Positions 39,900-51,278 of a DNA stretch of 64,000 nt are shown here, in pieces. A program made the translations under genes and the position numbers. How positions within the stretch are numbered: position 1 is the stretch's first letter; every line of letters starts with the position of its first letter. A model generated the notes under the pieces. It did not search any database. It saw only the letters and a program-made list of their open reading frames with translations, and had not been told where the DNA came from. Source of the DNA: Lateolabrax maculatus (taxonomy: Eukaryota; Chordata; Actinopteri; Acropomatiformes; Lateolabracidae); NCBI GenBank assembly GCA_031216445.1, contig CM062210.1:16699501-16763500 (forward strand). Direction: 5' to 3'.

Positions 39900-40480
39900 C
39901 AATACAATTATAATAATATAAATCATTACATTAAATGTCAGCCTGTAACATGCAAAACTAAAAGCTAATGGCCTTTGTTCCCTAAATGTCACACTTCGGC
40001 AAGACACTTGAGGGAAAATCTTTTCACGCAATAAATGAATATGACTTTTACACTCCATTTAGCATTTTGTTGGGGCATTCATCGACAAATAGATTTATTT
40101 AAATCATTTTTAAACCCCCATCAGAAGAAAAGACTTCCAAAAGCAAAATAAATGTTTATCCCAATGGGAAATGTCTGTTTTGGTCACTGGATGAGGCGCT
40201 TTTACTTGAGACTTATGAATTTGGGTGTCATCTCACAACTGAAGCTGCACCGTCATTATGCAGCACTGATGAGGCTCAAATTACATCTTGTGTATCATTT
40301 GCGTCTCAAAATTAGGAACAATTTGATGACATTTCATGGCAACACAAGTAGTAGGTCGTTAATATTCAAATGAGCCATTCAGTGCTGCGAGACATAATCA
40401 ATCGGTCACAGATCACACATTATCCCAACAATGAGATACAATCAATCATGCTTAGCAATTTGCCTAACCCGTAATCACAG
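39900..40480. promoter_or_regulatory. enhancer-like block with paired PBX/HOX-type words
   Basis: This is AT-leaning, microsatellite-free sequence. ATAATCAATC near 40394 and ACAATCAATCATG near 40439 are two TGATTGAT-type PBX/HOX words about 45 bases apart, with TTAATATTCAAATGAGC between 40360 and 40376. Open frames here lack motifs. It looks like a conserved non-coding element; alignment is needed to say more. Confidence 0.33.
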
Positions 40481-41249
40481 TATATGCTGATGCCTGAAGT
40501 TTACTTGAATACAAATGAGTATCACCCCTCCCCCCGTTTTTTATTTACTTATTTATTTTGTACAAATGCACACAAACACACCCACTTGATTAATTAAGGT
40601 GGTTTTGGATGTTGGTGGTGAGGAGGGCGGGAGGTCACAGCTCTGTCACTTCCCCATGCGACACATCCCATAATGAACTGGGTTGACTTAAGTACACAAC
40701 TCCAGTTGACACTTGACACATTTTTATGAACACACACACGTACACACGCACACACACACGTAGGTACACACACATATAAAGACACAGACATGCCCCCGCG
40801 CCCTACTGTGTCTGAGGGACCATGATCTCATCATGTGAGGAATCCCCCACTTGCCAGCGTGGGGTGGGCACCTCTCTCCTGAATTATTTAAAGGCCTTTT
40901 ATATTGGGAGTCTTGATATTGGTGGATGATGCCCTTTGCAATTATGTCAGCTTCAATAATAGATGAGTTGGGCAGTGGGGAGTATGGGGCTGAGGGGGTT
41001 GGTGCCCGTTCACCAGCTTGGGTAGGTTCACCAGAAGGGCTGGCATGGTAACATGATCTCACTGATGTTAGGGGAAGAAGGCACTTTTCACTATGGTTTG
41101 ATTAGAGTGACTGGGGACTGGGAGTGTGTGTGTTTGTGTAGAAGTGCGTCCTGAGAGTCTTGAGCGTTGTGTGTGCGCAAGAGATCCTGGTAATAATTGC
41201 AGCTCTCCCCTGTCCATATGAAGAAGGCAGGCTCCGAGTGACATCAAGC

Positions 41250-41251
<2 letters not shown>

Positions 41252-41292
<41 letters not shown>
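41252..41292. repeat. (CA)n microsatellite
   Basis: CA run of about 41 bases. Confidence 0.97.
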
Positions 41293-41293
<1 letters not shown>

Positions 41294-41371
41294 TCACCTG
41301 CCTGACCTTCTGTCTGTGTGTTTTTGTGTGTGTGCAGAAATTGTGTAGATCCTGGAGTTTCTGGTTAGTAT

Positions 41372-41394
41372 CCCCCCCCCCCCCCCCTTTTTTT
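41372..41394. repeat. poly-C/poly-T tract
   Basis: C16 followed directly by T7. The length of such a tract is often unreliable in assemblies. Confidence 0.95.
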
Positions 41395-41446
41395 TCAAGA
41401 AAATCCATCTGTCGACTAGTTTGTCAGCCCTTTCTCTCTCTCTCTT

Positions 41447-41449
<3 letters not shown>

Positions 41450-41481
<32 letters not shown>
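41450..41481. repeat. (CA)n microsatellite after a (CT)n tract
   Basis: TTTCTCTCTCTCTC then CA run of 32 bases, about 160 bases from the CA run at 41.25 kb. Confidence 0.95.
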
Positions 41482-41488
<7 letters not shown>

Positions 41489-41854
41489 AGTCTCAGGTTG
41501 AGGTTCAGCTCGCTGTCTCCCAGCCGCAGGTGGCTCAGAGGCCTTATGGCTGCGGGGCTGGAGGGGAGCACTGACCTGTGAAAACCTTCAGCTCCAGACT
41601 GCTCTCTCTAGTCTCTGGCTAATTCAATAAAGGCAGCTCAGATAAACTGTAGCCAACATCTGTGGGCGCTGACGCATCATAGAGGCCCCACACGGAGCCG
41701 CAAGGGCCACAGTTTACGCTCAGTTGCCGCTTCACTTAAGTTTTGGCCCAGAACAAGCAGCCATTTAGTGGCTGAGAGACATTGCTTTCAGGGGTTAACT
41801 GTGGCCAGGTGCTACAATATCCCTCTTTCTTGTGTTCATTCAGAACGTCTCGCT

Positions 41855-42186
41855 ATTAGAGCTTCAACTAATGATTATTTTCATTGGAATCGGAATTGGA
41901 ATCAGAATTTCAATTATTTTTTGATTAATTATTCGACCAATAACACATCATAAAATGCCCATCACAAGAGCCCAATTTTGAAGTCTCCAAATTGTTTCTT
42001 TTCTCCGACAGACAACAGTCCAAAACCCAAAGATATTCAAATTACACATATAACAGAGAAAAGCAGCAAATCATAATTTTTGAGAAGCAAGAGAAGCAAG
42101 AACCAGCAAATGACTTCAAGTATTTAGTGATCATATATAATTTCAGTCAACTGAATAATGGATGTATAGCTTCATTGTTTTAGCAC
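41855..42186 (+). repeat. dispersed AT-rich teleost repeat, copy 2
   Basis: It starts ATTAGAGCTTCAACTAATGA, continues with ATAAAATGCCCATCACAAGA, AAAACCCAAAGATATTCAA and AACAGAGAAAAGCAG, and ends in a degenerate complement of the start (CTTCATTGTTTTAGCAC). It is the forward orientation of the family at 26.8 and 43.4 kb. Short open frames within it are chance. Confidence 0.75.
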
Positions 42187-42329
42187 TACTCACTATCTAA
42201 AGATAAACTGTATGAATGAAACGTGAAAGGATTTTTACCACTGAAAACTTAAATACATAATACATTTTATAATATAAATCCTACATTTTAGACTTCATGT
42301 TTATACAAGGTGACTATACAACCAGTGTC

Positions 42330-42399
42330 GTGGAGCTCTGTATCTATACTGAATATGATATCATATATTATCATATTCAGTATAGATACAGAGTTCCAC
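42330..42399. repeat. long near-perfect hairpin, 31-bp arms, 8-nt spacer
   Basis: Arms 42330-42360 and 42369-42399 are reverse complements at 30 of 31 positions, with one C/T difference in the GAGCTCTG/CAGAGTTC segment. The spacer is TCATATAT. It lies about 140 bases beyond repeat copy 2. The near-absence of mismatches argues for recent origin or for a fold-back element. A microRNA precursor is unlikely because it lacks the usual bulges and larger loop. Confidence 0.93.
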
Positions 42400-43387
42400 A
42401 GGTAATGCATCTGAGATCAGAAGCATGGTGTTGCTCATCCTCCTCTCTTCCATTTTCCTTCTGCCATCCATCTGATAACAGAAAAATTGGCAGAGAGGAA
42501 AAAAAGGATGTCTTTGTCTGGGGATGCAGGGAGTGGAATGGGTGGGGGTGCAGGATGGAGGAAAATAAGAGGAGGAGGTGTGTGTGTATGTGTAGGAGGT
42601 GAAAGGGGGCAGGAGGAGGTATCAAATTACCTCCCTCCCCCTCTGCCCCTTATGCTGTCTCCTGGTTTTATCAGTCCTCTGCACCTCCAAATTAAATTTG
42701 TCCCGAGAATGGGTGAATAGTGGGGCGTGGGGGACGGGGTATATGGAGGGAGGCCAGCCTGCTTTGCTCCATCAGAGCAGCAGGGGCCCCCGAGGAGCCG
42801 AGTCCTGTCACTGACGATGACAAGCTAGATGCAATCAGGGATTGGGCCAGGGCCTGAGCGAGCCTGTGTGTACTCGTGTGTACGGTGGGGGTGAAAGAAG
42901 AAGCCTATCCTAGAGATGAACAAAGTGTGGCATCAGTGGGGCCCTCAGGCCGGACCAAGTGTTCACTTCCTGTCTGCTTTATGTCCACTCAGAGAGAACT
43001 GATTCATCTCTCCTCTGCAAGCTGACCCGTCAACAGCAGCATTTCTGACTATAGTTTCTTGGCTCAGTGCAAACTGCAGCGTCTGTCAGAAGAGCGGATG
43101 GACAGCAGATGAAAGCAAAAACATTCTCTCAGGAAACTTTGAACGAAAGCTCTCAAGTCACAATTGACGGGCTTCCTGTAACCTCTTAGTTCAGGCAGCC
43201 AGGGAAGAATACAGTTACAGCCAGTGTGAAATATCTTCCACACATCTGTTCCAAATTTTTTAGCCAGGGATTTGCCGTGGTAAAATTATCCTTTCATCTA
43301 TTAATCCTTTATTGGCATTGTTTTATGTGTCATTATGAGGGCCTCATAATTCATTGTTCATTGTCATTGTTTAGCAAAATTGCCAAA

Positions 43388-43607
43388 AATCTACTGATTT
43401 TGACTAATAAGAATAATTGCTGTTTTTTAGTCCTTCATAATAGTAAATCCAATATCATTGTTTTTTTTGACTAGATTGAAGATCGGACAAAAAACAAGTC
43501 ATTTGAGATGTCGACTTGGGCTCCGGGGAATTATGATGGACATTTTTTATTGTTTTCTTAACTTTTATAGATGAAAGATGAATTGATAATGAAAATAATT
43601 GTTAAAA
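43388..43607 (-). repeat. dispersed AT-rich teleost repeat, copy 3
   Basis: It carries CTACTGATTTTGACTAATAA, GGACAAAAAACAAGTCATTT, GACTTGGGCTCCGGGGAA and TTATAGATGAAAGATGAATT, ending ATAATGAAAATAATTGTTA, which corresponds to the family end in reverse orientation. It may reach further left toward 43226 but becomes unclear. Confidence 0.7.
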
Positions 43608-43632
43608 CTAAATGTTATTTTCATTATCAATT
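43581..43632. repeat. perfect inverted repeat, 18-bp arms at the end of repeat copy 3
   Basis: AATTGATAATGAAAATAA at 43581-43598 is followed after 16 nt by its exact complement at 43615-43632. The first arm is the terminal sequence of repeat copy 3, so the second arm is either the terminus of an adjacent inverted copy or a fold-back duplication. Confidence 0.88.
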
Positions 43633-44708
43633 AATGAGAACAAAAGAAACAGAATGTGGGAAGTAGAATTACTTATCCTTATAATCCTCGTTGCATATCG
43701 ATCTTACTCTGCATATTTTTACAAATGACAGATGTCATGTTGTTATGTTTTTTCACACATATGATAAACATGGTTAACAGGTACACGCACAGCAGTATGA
43801 TGGCTTCACTGAATCTGTAACAAGGACGGCTTCTTCCCTCGCTCCCGTAAGGGAGAATGTTAGAGGAGTCACACTGATGTGTTCATGCAAACTTACCTCT
43901 GTATTAATGTCTGAGCTCAGCCTGTGATGCTCCCTCTCTCTCCCAACACTTGTGTGAAAGTTATTTAGAGTTGCGTCAGCAAAGAAAATTCCTTACAGAA
44001 AATAATTCACGCCCCATGCCTAGCACCACTTCCCCAAACACATTTAGCTTTTAGCATCCCCTCGTGAAGAGGCTCCGTCAGCTTTAGTGGGCTGCTGAGG
44101 AGCTCTGTTGTTTGCGGTCTTTTGGCACCGTCTCTGCAGGCAATCGCTGTGTGAATACTGTGAGTTTTGCTTGGCATTTTGTTTTGTTTGCTTTTTTTTT
44201 GTTTACTCAGACATCTCAGTGAAAAGGTCGATTCCCCATTGGACCCACTGTGAAGAAATAACCACACTGTTTGAACTCAGCATCTGACAGCTACAAGTAC
44301 CGCGCCTCCAATTTCTATTGTTGTACATAGTGTAAAAGCAGACCAGAAGCTTTTGTGGGATTTGACTCCTTCAGCATAAAGGTTATTCTTAATTGAGAAA
44401 GCATCTATGAGGCCTCTGACAGTTTCAAAGCATTCAGCCTGCTGTTGAGATAAGAGTCAGTGTTACCGGCTTTGAGATGTGCAGTGTTTTGGTACAAAGA
44501 GTTATAATGAGCTGCTGGTATGCAAACACACACGGCCTCCAGCACACACACAGACACACAGTACCAGAGAAAAATACACACCTACAAAATGAAAAACACA
44601 CTCACACACATATTCCCTGGTTGGCCATCCGTTGGTCCTTGGTGATGAATGGAGCGAGAGGCCCAGAGTGCGAGACCTGGCCGACTGATAGAGCCATTGA
44701 TTCTGGCT

Positions 44709-44712
<4 letters not shown>

Positions 44713-44754
<42 letters not shown>
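44713..44754. repeat. (CA)n microsatellite
   Basis: CA run of 42 bases, one of the longest in the window. Confidence 0.97.
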
Positions 44755-44757
<3 letters not shown>

Positions 44758-44764
44758 CTCTCCT

Positions 44765-44900
44765 ATCTACGATGTGACAATGCTTCTTTTCAGACCTCTT
44801 AATCGGCCCGAAGATGACTAATTGAATTCATTAACCGTCCGCTCATTGTGCCCCCAGTTATTTACAGGTCCATTTAAAAAGCAACAATACAGAGGAAATG
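44765..44900. promoter_or_regulatory. small enhancer-like block
   Basis: GACTAATTGAATTCATTAAC followed by CGTCCGCTCATT gives clustered TAAT/ATTA cores with CpG words directly after a CA repeat. No reading frame of note. Confidence 0.25.
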
Positions 44901-45945
44901 TCAGGTTATAGTTTGAATCACATTATGTGAAAGCGCAGACAGCGTGTGTCTACATCTGTGTGTGCGTTCACATTTGAGTGTTACATTTTAAATACACACA
45001 TGTACTGTTTAATAGCCATGAATGATTTAGTGTGCAGCCTAAAAAGGAGTGGAGGAAAGCCCCCATTCGCTCCAATTGACTTTGTTTTATGGGCAGACGA
45101 TGACAAAGAAAATTAATCATAACCTACTTAACGTTTTGGGTGTGTGTGCGTGTTTAAGTGTGTGTGCGTGTCAGGCAGGGTTAACCAGCCTATAGGAGGA
45201 GAAGCACCCTAGGGAAGGCTTTTATTCCAAGCCAAATAAAATCCTACATCAAGCATGGTTTCAAAAGCTATCCCCGAGGCCTACTTAAGAAAATATCAAC
45301 GCCCCATATTCCAGATCCAGGGAGTTCTCAGTTCTGGGAACGGCTTTCCCTCCCCTCTCTCCTGTTATTCCACAGACTCAGAACTATTTGGACGTGTCAT
45401 GAAATATGCTTTTCTTTCTCTCTCATTAGTTTTCTGTGATTTATTGAATTAATTTCAAGAGTGTAACATGTTGGAATAACACATTTGGGCATGGCTTTGC
45501 AGTATTAGTATAGATATTTGTTTCATTTCCTTGCATTGCATTATGGTTTTTATAATAGCCTCACTCTGCTTTTACATGCTGACCAACATTAGTGCTTTTT
45601 TTAATAGCTGAAGTCATTCAAACACCAGTGTTGCAATAGTTTAATTATATAAGTAAGTTTAATTACAGCGTTCTGATGATTTTATTCATTCAGCTCCTGT
45701 TTTAATTTAGTCATATTATGTTTGCAGAGCATGCTCACCTCATCTGTGTGTTTTGTCTGTCTCTGTCTCTAACTCTTCCAAGCCCATCAAGTGCTTGACA
45801 GTGTGCCCTGACCGTGTCACAGCCCTGTGCTTAATTTAGACTTCCCATGATGCCGCTCTGTTCAGGGCACGTCACGGGTGTTTGGCAGGGCAGTGCTGAG
45901 TGGGGCCCAGGTGTGTGAATGAGCGCTATACATAGTCAGTAATGG

Positions 45946-45946
<1 letters not shown>

Positions 45947-45977
<31 letters not shown>

Positions 45978-45990
45978 ACACACACACACA
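45947..45990. repeat. poly-C plus (CA)n microsatellite
   Basis: C17 then about 13 CA units. Confidence 0.96.
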
Positions 45991-47020
45991 GTCCTGTGTA
46001 TAAAGCCATAAGAAGACAAAACAGACTGTTCAGCTAACTTCCTCGTATTTTCTTACACATGTTTTAACCAAATTTCCTTGTAGTGGACCACAGGAAGTGC
46101 TTTAGTGGGTCAGGGGGTCAAATGGTTAACATGCTGGGTGTAATCACCCCAGGGTTGGGCCGGGGAAGGGCTTTTCTGAGAGGTGGGTGCTGGAGTGGGG
46201 GAGATGTAATCTAAGAGTAGCAGGGGACAAAGGAGGAAGTACTAAGAGGACAAGCCTTACATTGCCATGAATCCGGTTCTGTGCGCATTTAGTGCCCAGA
46301 GGTTTGTTAACCCAAAGAGATGTTTCTTCATGGGAAAAGAAAGAGATGAAAAAGTAGCTGCACACATAAAGTGGAGAAAGAGGAAGAAAAGGCACGTCCG
46401 AAGGCATGCACATCAGTCAGGCACAATTAACTGCAGGAATATGAGCCCAGCTTAGGGCTGTGAAACCCTTCTCTCAAAGTCTCCTCAGAAATGTTCAGCG
46501 GAAGCCACGTGCATACTAAAAGGATTTTAGAGGTTAGGTGTTGTAACTGAATAACCTGCCTATATGTAGAACATTTGCCTAAAGCAGTAATTTGTATGAT
46601 GGACCCTGCTCTGGACAGTTGTGGCCATCTGTTATTAGGATTACAGGACAGTAGACACCTTCGTGCCAGGTAGGTATGACTGTGAAAATGATTACTGCGT
46701 TAACTCACACAAAAGAGCCTTGTGTCACAGGCAAAAAAAGAGCAGAGACAGTCAGAGAAAAATGCAGACATCTGTTCTTTCATACGAAATGATTTCAGTG
46801 AGGCATGATGGTGTTGTATTATTTTACACAAGAGTCATGGGTGCAAAGCAGATGGATGGATTCATACACTGAAATGTAAAGCTGCTCACATACTTAAGTG
46901 AAACATGTTGTTTTTGCTCAGTGGGTTTTACTGTTTTCTTCTGTCATTGAGCTGTTTTTGCTGTGTTTCAGTGCAAATTCATCTTCTGCAACACAGGTTG
47001 GCACTGACTGTGAAAAGCTT

Positions 47021-47092
47021 TGACCCTGACGTGATTTGAACACGCAACCTTCTGATCTGGAGTCAGACGCGCTACCGTTGCGCCACAAGGTC
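47021..47092 (-). tRNA. tRNA-Trp (anticodon CCA)
   Basis: On the minus strand this is a 72-nt cloverleaf with acceptor GACCTTG/CAGGGTC (one T-G wobble), A and B boxes, anticodon loop CTCCAGA, discriminator A and a T4 terminator downstream (AAAA at 47013-47016 on +). The acceptor matches the copy at 1.9 kb, while the AAGGTTGCG segment matches the 10.3 and 18.0 kb copies. It lies antisense in the downstream intron. Confidence 0.94.
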
Positions 47093-48139
47093 TTCCTGTG
47101 CTGGGTCTCAACCATGACTACTCTCTAATCTTGTTCCCATGGGAATAGCAACAGTTGTGAGGTTTAGCTGTGAATGAATGTGAAAAGAAAGTCAGAAAAG
47201 CTTTTCATGCATAAAAAACTACATCAATATGTGCTCAAATAATTCAAATAAGTTCTTTAATCTACCACAGTTAAAACAAAAAAACAACTAATGCACGAAA
47301 CTCGTAGGCATGTCCCCAATAAAAATGTTATGAGCATATTAAACAAGAAACCTCTTTCACACATTTCTGTAATTGAGAGTCCTGAGGCTCAGTTTATTAA
47401 CTAACCAAGCTACAGTGTACCAGGCCTAACCAACCTGCAAAGAAGCAAAGGAAGCAATAGATAATGAATTTGGAAAATATGCATTTGGAAATCCTATACA
47501 TATTTCAATATTTTCCAGGAGCCACAATTCTTTGCTGTACTTGATTTTAAGCTTTTTTTTTCACCCCTTCCCTTTTCCTTTTTTTCCTACCAATTTCCCC
47601 TCTCTTCAGTCTCTTCATCTTCCATCGTCCACTAAAATCTGTTGTTTTAGGTGTTTCTCTGTCTGGTGTCCGGATCTAACTCTGTCTCTCTCTCTCGCAT
47701 TTTCTTTCACTCTTTCCCCATTTTTCTTTTCATCTTGAATAAGAACTGCAGTGTTTTTCTCATCATCCTGTAGGACAGTAGAGCATGTCTGCGGTCTGCC
47801 ATTCCATAAACCCTTACATTTGTCATGCAAGCTTCCATTTTTGGCTGCTTCTTCACTCTTGCACATACGCACAGAGCATAATGGTGTGTTAAATACCTTC
47901 ACCAGCTGTCTAACTATTACTACCTACTTGTGTGTACTTGTAAGAGTTGAAATGAGGCAATTCTGATTCGAGCCATAGCTATTGAGTCATTTAATTGCCA
48001 CTCTTGATATTGCTTAAAGGCAGCAGATGAGTACATAATTTTAAAATGATTAGGAATACAGATGCATTCCCATGTGCTTAAACACACATGCTTACACAAT
48101 AATTCATCATACACACTGTGGCCTTCCACGATGTCCTTA

Positions 48140-48600
48140 TGCACACTACTGCATGATAGGTAAACAGTCCATTACCGCAGTAACCTCTCTCAATAACAAA
48201 TAGCTGGTCGCTGGAGGGGAGCTCATATAAATACCTATTAGACGACCCAATTGTCTTACTGCCAGCTTAGGGAGGGCACCCCGGCTGGCTAAATTGAGCC
48301 CTGACTGGCATTCATCAGCGTCCATTGTCATTCTTCCTTCTGCCTCTCTCCCTGGAGATAATTGACTGGAGAATAATACCAGCCGATCAGTCCACCTATG
48401 GAGAGACGAGCCGTAGATTGATTAGCTCTACGGCAGCGCGGTGAGCCGCACAGTGACTGAGATATTGTTATTCTCCGATATGAAACAGCTCTAATGGAGC
48501 TGGACAAGGACTGATGATCAGAGGGGATGGAATGGAATAAGAAAAGCACTTGAAATATTACTGCAGCTCGTTTATTTAAGTGGCACATTTTGCACAATGA
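48140..48600. promoter_or_regulatory. enhancer-like block with small perfect hairpin
   Basis: This is about 460 bases without microsatellites, with CpG-containing and homeodomain-type words (TACCTATTAGACGACCCAAT, AATAACAAATAGCTGG). GCCGTAGA (48410-48417) and TCTACGGC (48427-48434) form an 8-bp perfect hairpin around TTGATTAGC. Open frames carry no family motif. This is among the most conserved-looking non-coding sequence in the window, but only by appearance. Confidence 0.38.
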
Positions 48601-50296
48601 AAAGGTTGAGCTTCTCAGCGTCGCTTGTCATATTTAGAGAGCAATAACTGGGTTTATTAGACTGACAGTCTCCTTGGATGCATTCTTATTGCTGATGGCA
48701 CTTTGGTGACACTTAAACCAACGTTGAAGCTGCACTAGGCAGTTTTGCACATTGACACCCAAATGGCAGTGAGACTGTTTGAAAAGTTTATAACTGAGGT
48801 TTCCTGTTAAGGTGAGGATGGAATAAGATCTAATGTTGGTGTTCTTTGGACTCTAGATTGCTTGTATTTTGCGATTACAGTAAGTTTTAATTTGCCAGTT
48901 TATCATGCCATTGACAAGTTATAGCTCTTTAGGCTAAAGTCACTCTCACTTTACTGTCTGTATTAGTTAAGTAAGAACTTTATTTATTGTTTGGACTGGT
49001 GTGATGTGAAAATGAGTGTGTTTGTGTGGATGTGAATCTATGTTGTGTCTGTGTGTGTAATGGATTTACTCCAGTGACTGAGGGCTGTGTTTGTCCCTGG
49101 AGAGTGAATGGTATGTCTGTACTGCTCTGCTTATTTAAATCAAATCCCTCCTGGATGCGATGATGTGCACAGCCTCCAGATTAACACTGCACTTGTCTGC
49201 TCATAAACATGCATTTATGCACATACACTTAATACACCCAGGCATATGGCTGCACATGCATGCACTTGCAACACAAGATCCTTTTCTTCAATCTTTCGTT
49301 CTCTCTGAAAATCACATAAAAGTATGGACACACAGTGTACGGGACTTGAACTTGTTACCTTTCGACCCTCACTCATAAGCTCAGCCCCATACTGTCTGTC
49401 CTAAGGAGTCTATCGTACTTCACTCACACAGCTCAGATAGAGCTAGAGATATACATCTTAAGAAATAACTTCCAGACTCAAAGCTGTCGCTTAAACAGAC
49501 TTACAGAATGTCTCTTTAAGGTGAATTAAGGTTTATTTTAGCAGCATCATGGAGGTTTTAGAAGCATGCCTTAGAACAGAGGTATACTGGCAGCTGGACT
49601 GGAGTTCTTACTATTTATGATTTCTGTACAAGCCAATTGCTACACACATACTAAAAAATGTTACAGAAACGAGGGCTGACCACTGGCCCATTGTGTATTT
49701 GACTGGTGAAAGTTGTCCAGTTGGCTCATTAGTATACCAGTTTTGGTCACCAGAAACATACCTGACTCTCTGATGTACTCAGGTCTACTTTTCCTGTTAC
49801 TTACATAAAAAATCAGGTCATAAATTATTTGTAGCTTTTTAAGCTGCTTCTGTTTATTATTTTCCATACACTTTTTTTTCACACTATTATTCAGATGTGT
49901 GATGTGGGCTGTATTTGCTTTGTTGTATGGCGGGGTTGGTTTTGGATGGGTGTATGTCCACACAGGAATGCAGCCAAGAAGTACTGAAGATAGATACATA
50001 GAACTTTGTGTTCCACAGTACATGAGCTAGCCTCCATGTCAGCAATGCCAAGATAAATAATTGCCTCTAAGGTCTTCAACATCTTCATATCATCAAAAAA
50101 AAAAATCAGTTAAAGCACTCAGTATTAATTTGATTTTAACGGATATAATCAAGCAATACAAATACTTGGGGTTTTCATGTTTTAAAGAATTAAAAAAGTT
50201 TACCCAAGAAAACTCACCATACATTTCATTGCAAAATGTGTTTAGTCCCTTGTGCTATTCTCCCATTGGTACATATATGTGGTTTTTCTTATCCCA

Positions 50297-50434
50297 GTCT
50301 TTCCTGGAGGGTTCGATGATTTTTCCAAGGCTGCCCTTGAGAGAAAGAGAGACAACGAAAAGGACAAGAGACAGAGTGAGAAAGAGAGAGTTTCTGCTGA
50401 TGAAAGTGACAGTGACACTGGGCTTATTGCCTAG
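50297..50434 (+). other. unrecognised open frame after an acceptor-like site; possible terminal exon
   Basis: After TTTTTCTTATCCCAG (AG at 50296-50297 region) a frame runs to TAG at 50432-50434. It encodes GGFDDFSKAALERKRD, then a charged K/E/R stretch, then ADESDSDTGLIA. I do not recognise the protein. The middle is purine-rich DNA (GAGAGAAAGAGAGAC...), which gives charged residues by chance, so evidence for coding is weak. It does not match any PAR-3 segment I know. Alternatives are an alternative last exon of the host gene, the end of a nested gene, or nothing. Confidence 0.15.
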
Positions 50435-51247
50435 TCAAACACACACAGCCACTGCCACATGTAGCCTGACCCAGTAATAGAGGCCAATGAAATCTGCTCA
50501 TTGGGAGCAGGGGACCCGATCGTTGGCGCGGTAACTGAGCCGAAACAGTCTCATTCTGCTGCTGTCATACACAGAAAATGGGCTGACTTCAGTCACAGCC
50601 GCTGTGAGGTCCCTACCACTTCTCTGCTCCTGCTGCGGTGGCGGAATTTATGCTTTTACTTTGTGAAACCCAAACGGATGTGACATGCAATTTCACCTGG
50701 AATGAACACAAACTGGGTTTTTATAGAGTTGTACTTTTCCTTGCTTGCTTAAAGTCAAACCCTCGTTAAGCAGGGAAGGGAGGGTCGGCCCTGAAGTTGA
50801 CAAAGATACAAGCAGACCTGCATCCACCTCATCTATGGTGGATGGTATTTTTCATCCTCTTCCTTTGTTTTCCACCCTGTAATCAGATTGTACTGTAATG
50901 AGGCTGTAGGGGAAGAGGAGGACAATTATGTGTTCAAAATGAGCTCAGCTCCTCTGCGGAAAGCTTTTTTTTTACTTGATGTGGCTGTGGGAGGTGCTGC
51001 TTGGAAATGGTTCAGATTGCACCCCACAGGGCTTTAACGCGGCTCTCTACTGATTGCTCAGTGTGATTGCAGATTGAATCCGAACATGCACGTGATTTTG
51101 TGTCATTTTGTCAACCAGTGCTTAAAACAATGGTCTGGCAAACTCAAACCACCTTTGTTTGGAGAGGGCGGTCATCCCTTAAGATCCAGGTGTGGAGCAG
51201 GTCAGCTGTCTCTCCCAGTTCTTCCATTATAAAAATTGGATGATGGT

Positions 51248-51278
51248 TGTGGCATACTGAATGAAACAGTATGCCACA
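51248..51278. repeat. perfect inverted repeat, 12-bp arms, 7-nt spacer
   Basis: TGTGGCATACTG at 51248-51259, spacer AATGAAA, and the exact complement at 51267-51278. Confidence 0.88.

Noticed and set aside
46093..46160. tRNA-like or SINE-like text (GGTCAAATGGTTAAC ... CAGGGTTGGG)
   Set aside because: A and B box matches are poor and no arms pair.
49330..49400. Minus-strand B box-like AAGTTCAAGTCCCG
   Set aside because: No A box at a suitable distance that I can support; could be a SINE remnant but evidence is too thin.
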